DNA from: a bacterium
Lineage (GTDB): Bacteria; CBDUZB01; JAGLHV01
Reading direction: 5' to 3'
Assembly (NCBI GenBank): GCA_023143305.1
Contig: JAGLHV010000111.1
Span: 1-5,317 of the forward strand
Length of the DNA: 5,317 nt
Part shown: piece after piece, positions 1 to 5,317 of the stretch
Position numbering within the stretch: position 1 is the first letter of the stretch
Layout of the letters: each line of letters opens with the position of its first letter
Notes under the pieces: generated by a model
Told to the model about the DNA's origin: nothing
Database searches by the model: none
The model's input: the letters and a program-made list of their open reading frames with translations, nothing else
Position numbers and translations under genes: made by a program

Positions 1-1499
1 TATCTGCTGGAATCTTTTCTTATTATCCGAATTTACCCTTAACTAATGTAGAGAGAATTGAAATAATTTTAGGGCCTGCCTCTGCGATATATGGGGCTAA
101 CGCTTTTACCGGAGTGGTAAATATAATAACTAAATCAGCAAAAGACATTGATGGCCTTTCTTTTTCTATGGCGGGAGGAAATTTTGCCAGTCAGTTTTAT
201 AGAATGAGTTGGAGTAAAGAAGGAGAGGAACTGGATATTCTGTTTGCTGCAGATTTTTATAAAACCAATGGAGAAAAATTATATGTGGGAAATACTTTTT
301 ACGAAGATTATAATTTTTTAGGAAAAATTGTTTTTGCTGACTTTACTTTATTATTAGGTCATCGCAGAATAAGTCGTGGGTTGCCGGGACCTATAGATAA
401 TATTACCCCTGATAATAAGGAAGAAATCAGAGAAATTTTTGTGCATGGTATAAGAGATGTGGAAATAAATGACAAAATAAACCTGTTAATTAGGGGATAT
501 GTGAATAAAAGGAATCACATAATGGAAATGGTTAATATTGAGGATATTAAAGAGAACAGTGTCGGAATGAATATACAAAATAATTGGCAAATTACTCCGG
601 AAAACCTATTTATTTTTGGTTTGGATTATCGCTATGATGGTGCTACCGCAGTAGTATTAGGTGGAAAACGGGAGGTAACAAATATCGCTGTATATTTGCA
701 AAACAAGTTAAAACCCATTGAGGAATTAACTTTTACCATGGGAACAAGGTATGATAATCATTCTAAATACAAAAATGAAAGCAGTCCACAAATTGGTATA
801 GCTTATAATCTTTATAGAACGATTCTCAGAGCTTCCTATGGCGAAGGATTTAGAGCTCCTGATTTCTTTGAAGTATATGGCGATATGTGGTATAGTGCCC
901 GGAGGCGTGCAGTAGGAAATGAAAATCTCATCCCGGAAAGAAAAGCTATTTTTGAATTAGGAGTCGGCCATAAATTTGCCAGGGTTCTGGAAGGAGAGGT
1001 AATCTTATTTACTCAAAAAATAGAGAATTTAATAGTTAGCAGAACTAATTTTGTAGGGAGTGTTTGGCAATTTGATAAGATAAATAAAAATGAGGCGGAA
1101 ATAGAGGGGATAGAATTAAAAGTAGGTAGTGAATATTACAATTGGAAAGGCTATCTTTCTTATGTTTATCAGGAAACCCGGGATAGAGAGGCCGGTAGAG
1201 AATTAGACTATATTCCCAGAAACAAACTAAATTTGGGGGTTAAACACAGAATAAATGATGATATTCGTGTTAATGCAAATATATACTGTGTGGATCAAAG
1301 GAAATATTCCGTATCTTCTTTACGGATGGACCGGTTGGCTGCTTATGCGATTGTAGATAGCAGAGTAATGGCAAAATTGCGGGAAAATATAAATTTATCC
1401 TTTTCCGTTTATAATATTTTTGATACAAAATATGAAGAAATAAAAGATTATCCCACGATAGGGAGGAATTTCTTTATAGAAGTTGGATATACGTTTTAA
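1..1499 (+). CDS. TonB-dependent outer-membrane receptor, 3' part (5' end outside window)
   Basis: This is the C-terminal part of a TonB-dependent receptor, an outer-membrane gated barrel that imports a scarce ligand using TonB energy. The frame is open from base 3 to the stop at 1497-1499, giving about 498 visible residues; signal peptide, TonB box and first half of the plug lie upstream. The first visible stretch contains the plug signature ERIEIILGPASAIYGANAF followed by GVVNIITK. The GTG at 114 lies inside this signature, so it is not the start. Barrel features follow: alternating polar/hydrophobic strands with aromatic girdles, the segment ASYGEGFRAPDFFEVYG, then GNENLIPER, and a terminal strand ending in GYTF with the C-terminal Phe that outer-membrane barrels use for BAM recognition. 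No frameshift is seen. The plug signature resembles the siderophore/colicin-receptor group, but the ligand cannot be read from sequence. A terminator follows directly, so it belongs to a separate upstream transcription unit. Confidence 0.93.
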   Translation, partial: SAGIFSYYPNLPLTNVERIEIILGPASAIYGANAFTGVVNIITKSAKDIDGLSFSMAGGNFASQFYRMSWSKEGEELDILFAADFYKTNGEKLYVGNTFYEDYNFLGKIVFADFTLLLGHRRISRGLPGPIDNITPDNKEEIREIFVHGIRDVEINDKINLLIRGYVNKRNHIMEMVNIEDIKENSVGMNIQNNWQITPENLFIFGLDYRYDGATAVVLGGKREVTNIAVYLQNKLKPIEELTFTMGTRYDNHSKYKNESSPQIGIAYNLYRTILRASYGEGFRAPDFFEVYGDMWYSARRRAVGNENLIPERKAIFELGVGHKFARVLEGEVILFTQKIENLIVSRTNFVGSVWQFDKINKNEAEIEGIELKVGSEYYNWKGYLSYVYQETRDREAGRELDYIPRNKLNLGVKHRINDDIRVNANIYCVDQRKYSVSSLRMDRLAAYAIVDSRVMAKLRENINLSFSVYNIFDTKYEEIKDYPTIGRNFFIEVGYTF

Positions 1500-1519
1500 A
1501 AAAAACTAGTATTTAAATC

Positions 1520-1554
1520 AAAAAAAGGGGAGAATTAAAGTCTCCCCTTTTTTT
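1520..1554 (+). terminator. Intrinsic terminator after the first receptor
   Basis: A perfect 14-bp inverted repeat: AAAAAAAGGGGAGA (1520-1533), a 7-base loop (1534-1540), then TCTCCCCTTTTTTT (1541-1554). The GC-rich core GGGGAGA/TCTCCCC followed by seven T residues is a classic rho-independent terminator, 20 bases past the receptor stop codon. Because a run of A precedes the stem it could work in both directions, but no minus-strand gene is seen to need it. Confidence 0.93.
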
Positions 1555-1586
1555 ATGCGAACAGAAAAAAGCGGGAACAAAACAAT

Positions 1587-1620
1587 AGAGGGTTATAGCT
1601 GATTTTTTCATCGATAACTC
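1587..1620. repeat. Small inverted/direct repeat upstream of the feo promoter
   Basis: GGGTTAT (1590-1596) and ATAACTC (1614-1620) can pair over 7 bp with one G-T wobble. The left arm is part of a 10-base direct repeat, AGAGGGTTAT, found at 1587-1596 and again at 1651-1660, where it lies between the -35 and -10 boxes of the promoter. The arrangement could be a binding site for an additional regulator, but the arms are short and AT-rich sequence gives such repeats by chance. No known operator is recognised. Confidence 0.25.
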
Positions 1621-1639
1621 CATAATAAATATTTTTTTG

Positions 1640-1668
1640 TTGACAAGATAAGAGGGTTATGGTATATT
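1640..1668 (+). promoter_or_regulatory. Sigma70-type promoter of the regulator-feo operon
   Basis: A perfect -35 box TTGACA (1640-1645) is separated by an optimal 17-bp spacer from a -10 box TATATT (1663-1668, five of six to TATAAT). The predicted start site is around 1674-1676, leaving an untranslated leader of about 47 bases before the ATG at 1722. It lies just downstream of the terminator and is the only strong promoter seen in the window. Such a near-consensus promoter would be very active unless repressed, which fits the palindrome overlapping its start site. Confidence 0.85.
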
Positions 1669-1685
1669 GTTAGGGAAGGCTAACA
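1668..1685. promoter_or_regulatory. Probable DtxR/IdeR-type iron-box operator
   Basis: TGTTAG (1668-1673) and CTAACA (1680-1685) are perfect 6-bp inverted arms around a 6-bp centre. Read from 1670, the 19-bp site matches the known DtxR/IdeR consensus TWAGGTTAGSCTAACCTWA (from memory) at 15 of 19 positions. It overlaps the last -10 base and the predicted transcription start, the classic place for repression by blocking RNA polymerase. The first gene of the unit encodes a DtxR-family protein, so autoregulation by iron is the natural inference. Binding itself is not shown by the sequence. Confidence 0.75.
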
Positions 1686-1721
1686 TTTATCTAAAATACT
1701 ATAACACTGGGAGTAGGGGGG

Positions 1722-2453
1722 ATGAATTTTTTAAGCCCAAGTTTAGAAGATTATTTGGAAACTATTTTAATAAATTCCTTTCGGGGAAAAGTAGTTAGAG
1801 TGAAAGATATTGTTAAATCTTTGAATGTCAAAGCCTCTTCGGTAATTGGGGCAATAAAGATTTTAAGTAGTAAGGGACTGGTTAATCACGAAAAATACGG
1901 CTATATTGAACTTACTGCTAAAGGAAATATTGCGGCGGAGAAAATTTACCAAAAACATCAGGTATTATTTAATTTTTTTCATAAGATATTAGGGATTGAT
2001 ATTAAGGCAGCAATAAAAGATGCCTGCCAGGTAGAACATTATATAGGGGAAGAAACAGTAAAAAAAATTGCTCAGTTAGTAGAATTCACTGAAACCCTTT
2101 CTCCCCAAAAAAGGGATTTATGGTTTTCTGATTTTCATAATTTTATTAAGAAAGGTTCTTTAAATCAAAAAGAAATTACCCGGAAAAAGGGGCAAAAGGA
2201 GGAGAAAAAGACGATGCCGTTAGTTTTTACTTTAGATAAATTAAAAATTGGACAGAAAGCAGCAATTATTAAAATAAACCCTAAATCCGTAATAAAAAAA
2301 CAGTTATTAAGTATGGGGGTTGTTCCCGGGATAGAAATAGAGGTTTGCAAAGTAGCTCCTTTGGGGGACCCGATAGATATAAAAATAAAGGGGTATCATT
2401 TATCATTAAGAAAAGAAGAAGCTGCTCACATTGAAGTGGAGGTGTTAAAATAA
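1722..2453 (+). CDS. DtxR-family iron-dependent repressor with C-terminal FeoA domain
   Basis: A metal-sensing repressor that probably controls this iron-uptake operon. Residues 7-70 form the winged helix-turn-helix (start SLEDYLETIL, wing near HEKYGYIELTAKG). Residues 71-140 are the dimerisation and metal-binding domain, with H79 and C102, E105, H106 in DACQVEH; these numbers coincide with the ligands H79, C102, E105 and H106 of diphtheria DtxR. Position 10 is Asp, as at the matching MntR site, rather than the DtxR Met. After a Lys/Glu-rich linker (about 145-164), residues 168-241 form a FeoA-type SH3-like domain with MGVVPG (198-203), GDPIDIKIKGY and LSLRKEEA. At 243 residues it is of normal three-domain DtxR length. 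The start is the ATG preceded by GGGAG at 1709-1713. It is separated by two bases from the next feoA, so it is almost certainly co-transcribed. Iron rather than manganese as effector is inferred from Cys102 and context. Confidence 0.9.
   Translation: MNFLSPSLEDYLETILINSFRGKVVRVKDIVKSLNVKASSVIGAIKILSSKGLVNHEKYGYIELTAKGNIAAEKIYQKHQVLFNFFHKILGIDIKAAIKDACQVEHYIGEETVKKIAQLVEFTETLSPQKRDLWFSDFHNFIKKGSLNQKEITRKKGQKEEKKTMPLVFTLDKLKIGQKAAIIKINPKSVIKKQLLSMGVVPGIEIEVCKVAPLGDPIDIKIKGYHLSLRKEEAAHIEVEVLK
2194..2216 (+). promoter_or_regulatory. Internal ribosome site and in-frame ATG before the FeoA domain
   Basis: Within the regulator gene, AAAAGGAGGAG (2194-2204) is followed by an in-frame ATG at 2214-2216, codon 165. 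The gap is 11 bases from GGAGG or 9 from AGGAG. The ATG sits at the boundary between the charged linker and the FeoA domain, so starting here would give a free FeoA protein of 79 residues (2214-2453), the normal size of stand-alone FeoA. The match to the anti-Shine-Dalgarno sequence is better than that before the full-length start. The purine-rich run also encodes the Lys/Glu linker (KGQKEEKK), so it could be coincidental. Confidence 0.5.
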
Positions 2454-2455
2454 TA

Positions 2456-2677
2456 ATGAAACCTCTAAGTTGCGTATTATCCGGGGAAAAAGTAGAGATT
2501 GTGGAAATAAGGGGGGGAAGAGGGTTGGTTACCAAATTACTTAATATGGGTTTTTATCCGGGGGTGAAAATAGCAGTGGTTTCCAATAATGGTTATGGTC
2601 CGCTCATTGTGGCTAAAAAGGAGATACGGTTGGGATTAGGTTTTGGGATGGCACAAAAAATTTTTGTAAAAGAGTAA
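2456..2677 (+). CDS. feoA: FeoA-family ferrous iron transport accessory protein
   Basis: A small cytoplasmic SH3-like protein of 73 residues, the usual FeoA size; FeoA is thought to bind and modulate FeoB. It shows the family hallmarks KLLNMGFYPG (27-36), GPLIV (48-52) and a C-terminal LGFGMAQKIFV (61-71). This LGxGMAxKI ending differs from the LSLRxxEA ending of the FeoA domain in the preceding gene, so the two are different FeoA subtypes rather than a recent duplication. The ATG lies two bases after the previous stop, with GGAGGTG at 2438-2444 inside the upstream gene, suggesting translational coupling. A run of seven G (2511-2517) within codons 19-21 is unusual in such AT-rich DNA. FeoB follows 29 bases downstream. 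Confidence 0.9.
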   Translation: MKPLSCVLSGEKVEIVEIRGGRGLVTKLLNMGFYPGVKIAVVSNNGYGPLIVAKKEIRLGLGFGMAQKIFVKE

Positions 2678-2706
2678 AGAAAAGCGAAATAAATAGGAGA
2701 AATTTA

Positions 2707-4725
2707 GTGAAGAAAAAAATTAAAATTGCTTTAGCCGGAAATCCTAATTCCGGAAAAACTACGGTTTTTAATAATTTAACCGGTGCCCGTCAGCATGTAG
2801 GTAATTGGCCGGGAGTAACCGTAGAGAAAAAAGAAGGAAGCTTTTTTTATGAAGGCCGGGAGTTTGATATAATTGATTTGCCGGGAATATATAGTTTAAC
2901 TTCCCATTCTCTGGATGAAAAGGTTGCCCGGGATTTTTTGCTGGAAGAAAAACCCGATGTAGTAGTAGTAATTATTGATGCTTCTAATTTGGAAAGAAAT
3001 CTTTATCTGGCAGTGCAATTGCTGGAGTTAGAGGTAAATTTAGTCTTGAGTTTAAACATGATTGACCTGGTTAAAAAAAAGGGAATGAAAATTGACATGG
3101 AAGAACTTTCCCGGGTAATGAATATTCCTGTAATAGAAACGATTGCCAATAAAGGGAAAGGAATGGATGAATTAAAAGCAGCGATTAAAAGTAGTTGTAA
3201 TCAGGAAAAAGCAGTTACTTTTAAGATCGATTATAATAATGATATCGAGAAAGAAGTCGAGAAGTTATCTCAGGTTTTAAAAGAAAAGAAAATATTGGAA
3301 AACTATTCCCGGAGGTGGCTGGTATTAAAACTCCTGGAACAAGATGAAAATATTCTGGAAAAAGTTAAGAAGTTAGAGGATAAAGACGAAGTAACAAATA
3401 AAATTACTGAAACAATAACTAAGCTGGAAAAACATTTTGGGTATGATTTAGAAACGGCGATTGTGCAGAGAAGATATGCTTTTTTAAGGGGTTTGGTAAA
3501 GGAATGTTGTACACATGTCGTGGGAATAAAAGAAAGAAAAGAAATTACCGATAAAATTGATCAAATAGTAACTAATAAGTTTTTGGGAATTCCTATTTTT
3601 TTAGGATTGATGTGGGCTTCTTTTCAGCTGGTATTTACTTTGGGGTCCCCATTAGCTGATTTAATTGATGCTTTTTTTGGGTGGGTAGGAGAGATAATAT
3701 CTTTGGGACTTACTGCATTAAGTGCTCCTGGATGGATTAGTTCTTTACTGGTGGATGGTATTATTGGTGGGGTAGGCTCGGTATTAGTTTTTTTACCTAA
3801 TATATTGCTTTTATTTTTAATTATATCTGTTTTGGAGGGATCCGGGTATATGGCCCGGGCAGCATTTATTATGGATAGAGTGATGCATGCCATGGGATTA
3901 CACGGGAAATCTTTTATTCCGATGATGTTAGGGTTTGGTTGTAATATTCCCGGGATTATGGCAGCCAGGACACTGGAATCAGAGAAGGACAGAATTCTCA
4001 CTATTTTAGTTAACCCTTTAATGTCTTGTGCCGCAAGATTACCTATTTATACCCTTTTTGCCGGAGTTTTTTTTGCTAGACATCAGGGATTAGTGGTGTT
4101 TTCTCTTTATTTTATGGGAATAGTATTAGCTATAGTAGTTGCCAGAATTTTTAAAAGTATTTTTTTTAAACAAGAAATAGCTCCTTTGATAATGGAATTA
4201 CCTCCTTACAGATTGCCACAGGTAAAAAGTGTTTTAATTCATATGTGGGAAAAAGGAAGTCTTTTTTTAAAAAAAGCGGGGACGATTATTTTTGCAGGGG
4301 TGATAATTATTTGGGTATTAGCCTCTTTACCCCCGGGAGTAGAATATGCAGCCAAAGAAAGTTTAATTGGTAAGTTGGGTTCCTTAATTGCCCCGTTATT
4401 TTCCTTAGCCGGTTTTGGGACCTGGCAGGCAGCAGTATCGCTGCTTTTTGGCATAGTAGCTAAAGAAATAGTAGTGGGGACTTTAGGGACTTTGTATGGA
4501 GTAGAAGGAATAGGATTAAAAAGTGTAATTTTACAGCAATTTACTCCTCTTTCTGCTTATGCTTTTATGGCCATGTCCTTAATCTATGTTCCCTGTATTG
4601 CCGCAATTGCCACCATAAAGAAAGAGACTAACTGGAAGTGGACTGCATTAGCGGTAGGATATAGTTTAATCCTTGGCTGGATAGTGGCGGTCTTGATTTA
4701 TCAAATAGGTAGTTTGTTTATTTAA
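2707..4725 (+). CDS. feoB: FeoB ferrous iron transporter, GTPase-coupled
   Basis: The inner-membrane Fe(II) permease, 672 residues, with an N-terminal G protein. G1 is GNPNSGKT (11-18), the switch I Thr is T38 in GNWPGVTVE, G3 is DLPG (57-60), G4 is NMID (117-120) and G5 lies near ETIANKGKG (144-152). A charged helical GDI-like region spans about 165-275. From about 290 on there are eight or nine hydrophobic segments forming two Gate domains, with conserved GFGCNIPG (C412), NPLMSCAARLP (C441), VAKEIVVGTLG (K586, E587) and YVPC (C630). It is shorter than the 773-residue E. coli protein and lacks a C-terminal extension, as is usual for Firmicute-like FeoB. All key motifs are present, so it should be functional. 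The start is GTG, preceded by AGGAGA at 2695-2700 with six bases between, and G1 lies at the expected distance. No stand-alone FeoC is seen. Expression is expected from the promoter at 1640-1668. Confidence 0.97.
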   Translation: MKKKIKIALAGNPNSGKTTVFNNLTGARQHVGNWPGVTVEKKEGSFFYEGREFDIIDLPGIYSLTSHSLDEKVARDFLLEEKPDVVVVIIDASNLERNLYLAVQLLELEVNLVLSLNMIDLVKKKGMKIDMEELSRVMNIPVIETIANKGKGMDELKAAIKSSCNQEKAVTFKIDYNNDIEKEVEKLSQVLKEKKILENYSRRWLVLKLLEQDENILEKVKKLEDKDEVTNKITETITKLEKHFGYDLETAIVQRRYAFLRGLVKECCTHVVGIKERKEITDKIDQIVTNKFLGIPIFLGLMWASFQLVFTLGSPLADLIDAFFGWVGEIISLGLTALSAPGWISSLLVDGIIGGVGSVLVFLPNILLLFLIISVLEGSGYMARAAFIMDRVMHAMGLHGKSFIPMMLGFGCNIPGIMAARTLESEKDRILTILVNPLMSCAARLPIYTLFAGVFFARHQGLVVFSLYFMGIVLAIVVARIFKSIFFKQEIAPLIMELPPYRLPQVKSVLIHMWEKGSLFLKKAGTIIFAGVIIIWVLASLPPGVEYAAKESLIGKLGSLIAPLFSLAGFGTWQAAVSLLFGIVAKEIVVGTLGTLYGVEGIGLKSVILQQFTPLSAYAFMAMSLIYVPCIAAIATIKKETNWKWTALAVGYSLILGWIVAVLIYQIGSLFI

Positions 4726-4750
4726 AGGGATACAAAAAAGAAAGAAAATT

Positions 4751-4784
4751 TTTTTTGGGATTAAATATAGGTAATCCTAAAAAA
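4751..4784. repeat. Inverted repeat in the feoB-receptor spacer
   Basis: TTTTTTGGGATTA (4751-4763) pairs with TAATCCTAAAAAA (4772-4784), a 13-bp stem with one G-T wobble and an 8-base loop (4764-4771). No T-run follows on the + strand, so it is a poor terminator for feoB. It encloses a weak promoter-like pair, TTGGGA (4755-4760) and TAAAAA (4778-4783) with a 17-bp spacer, each matching the sigma70 consensus at four of six. The TTAGGATTA arm on the minus strand faintly recalls an iron box. It could be an operator, an mRNA stabiliser protecting the feo transcript's 3' end, or chance. Confidence 0.4.
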
Positions 4785-4818
4785 GATAGCAAAGACTAAA
4801 ACAAAGAAAAAAATAAAG

Positions 4819-4860
4819 AAGGAGGTGAGTAATACAAAATTTACACTGAAAAAAAATTGA
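4819..4860 (+). other. Orphan Shine-Dalgarno sequence with a possible 11-codon leader ORF
   Basis: AAGGAGGTGA (4819-4828) is a perfect ten-base complement of the usual 16S rRNA 3' end, yet no ATG lies at a normal distance downstream. The GTG within it (4825-4827) opens a frame of 11 codons ending at TGA 4858-4860, but this start overlaps the ribosome site, so initiation there is doubtful. It may be a ribosome standby site, a relic of a lost small gene, or a leader peptide ahead of the receptor at 4887, which has its own good ribosome site. The whole spacer 4726-4886 is A-rich and holds no other gene. Confidence 0.3.
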
Positions 4861-4886
4861 ATTTTAATAAAGGAGGAAGTTAAAGA

Positions 4887-5317
4887 ATGTTTAGAAAAGC
4901 AAGGTTGTTGATGGCAGGAATGGTATTAATCGCATCTTTGGGAGTAAATAGCTGTTACTGTCTGGCAGAGGAAATCGAACAGACTGAAGAAGTTAAGCAG
5001 GTGGAGAAAGAGGAGCAGGAAGTTTTAAAATTAGAAGAGGTAGTGGTTACCGGGACTAAAACGGAAAGAAAGTTAAAAGATACTCCGGTGAGAACTGAGG
5101 TCCTAACAGCACAGGATATTGAAGATAAAGGGGCAATTAATCTTTATCAAATTTTGGAAGGGGTTCCGGGTGTAAGGGTTGAACAACAATGTTCTTATTG
5201 TAGTTTTACCGTTGTTAGAATGCAGGGACTGGAAGCAGGACATGTTCAGGTGTTAATTGATGGACAACCGATTTTTTCGGGATTAGCAGGGGTTTATGGT
5301 TTAGATCAGATTCCTGC
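4887..5317 (+). CDS. TonB-dependent outer-membrane receptor, 5' part (3' end outside window)
   Basis: The N-terminal 143 residues of a second TonB-dependent receptor. AAAGGAGG at 4869-4876, ten bases before the ATG, fixes the start. Residues 1-27 are a signal peptide: MFRKAR, a hydrophobic core (7-20), then a likely signal peptidase I cut after CLA, before EE at 28-29. Residues 28-51 are strongly acidic (11 Glu of 24) and lead to a TonB-box-like EEVVVTGTK (50-58). The plug starts at RKLKDTPVRTEVLTAQDIE and continues through ALEGVP-like ILEGVPGVRVE (89-99), RMQGLEAGHVQVLIDGQP (111-128) and GLDQIP (138-143). Two cysteines in CSYC (102-105) precede the MQGL motif. No terminator separates it from feoB 161 bases upstream, so read-through is likely and iron is the probable theme; its ligand (siderophore, heme or free metal) is unknown. 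Its plug does not match the first receptor over the short overlapping region, so it is not an obvious tandem copy. Confidence 0.92.
   Translation, partial: MFRKARLLMAGMVLIASLGVNSCYCLAEEIEQTEEVKQVEKEEQEVLKLEEVVVTGTKTERKLKDTPVRTEVLTAQDIEDKGAINLYQILEGVPGVRVEQQCSYCSFTVVRMQGLEAGHVQVLIDGQPIFSGLAGVYGLDQIP

Noticed and set aside
114..116. GTG as the start codon of the first receptor
   Set aside because: The frame stays open upstream to the window edge and encodes the conserved plug signature that ends at this codon, so the gene begins outside the window.
1676..1721. Riboswitch in the regulator leader
   Set aside because: The leader is only about 47 bases and shows no stable structured aptamer; the operator palindrome explains regulation better.
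2165..2535. Minus-strand open frames opposite the regulator and feoA
   Set aside because: They overlap each other and strongly supported + strand genes, show no recognisable domain, and are expected by-products of AT-rich coding sequence.
3624..4454. Minus-strand open frames opposite feoB
   Set aside because: They lie wholly inside conserved FeoB membrane-domain coding sequence, lack recognisable motifs and show no promoter of their own.
4751..4784. Intrinsic terminator after feoB
   Set aside because: The stem has no downstream T-run on the + strand and its base is only A-T pairs; on the minus strand there is a T-run but no gene to terminate.
4938..4958. Lipoprotein signal (cysteine 23) in the second receptor
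   Set aside because: The residues before the cysteine are VNS, a poor lipobox; a normal signal peptidase I cut after CLA at residues 25-27 is more likely for an outer-membrane barrel.
1..5317. tRNA, rRNA, CRISPR array, insertion sequence or attachment site
   Set aside because: No cloverleaf, spaced identical repeats, transposase reading frame or terminal inverted repeats were seen on either strand.

Overview
The window is an AT-rich stretch (G+C well under half by eye) that looks like part of a chromosomal iron-uptake locus from a diderm, probably anaerobic, bacterium. Two TonB-dependent outer-membrane receptors require an outer membrane. The strong AAGGAGG-type ribosome sites, the tandem FeoA domains with FeoB, and the CxxEH-type DtxR regulator resemble low-GC diderm Firmicutes (such as Halanaerobiales) or low-GC candidate phyla. 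The sequence alone does not settle which, so the lineage is an inference.

Layout, left to right, all genes on the + strand. (1) Positions 1-1499 hold the 3' part of a TonB-dependent receptor, from the end of the plug through the whole beta-barrel, closed by a strong intrinsic terminator at 1520-1554. (2) Positions 1555-1721 are a control region: a near-consensus sigma70 promoter (TTGACA, 17 bp, TATATT) whose -10 end and predicted start site are overlapped by a palindrome resembling a DtxR/IdeR iron box. (3) Positions 1722-4725 are a tight cluster: a DtxR-family repressor fused to a C-terminal FeoA domain, a separate small FeoA, and the ferrous-iron permease FeoB. (4) Positions 4726-4886 are an A-rich spacer with an inverted repeat, an orphan Shine-Dalgarno sequence and no obvious terminator. 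(5) Positions 4887-5317 are the 5' part of a second TonB-dependent receptor, cut by the window edge.

Working model: with Fe(II) bound, the DtxR-FeoA protein would sit on the box at 1668-1685 and shut off its own operon. When iron is short the operon would express FeoA/FeoB for inner-membrane Fe(II) import and, by read-through, the second receptor for the outer membrane. The most interesting points are an in-frame ribosome site and ATG inside the regulator gene that could release its FeoA domain as a free 79-residue protein, the iron-box-like operator, and the pairing of a ferrous-iron transporter with TonB-dependent receptors, one of which has a CxxC motif in its plug.
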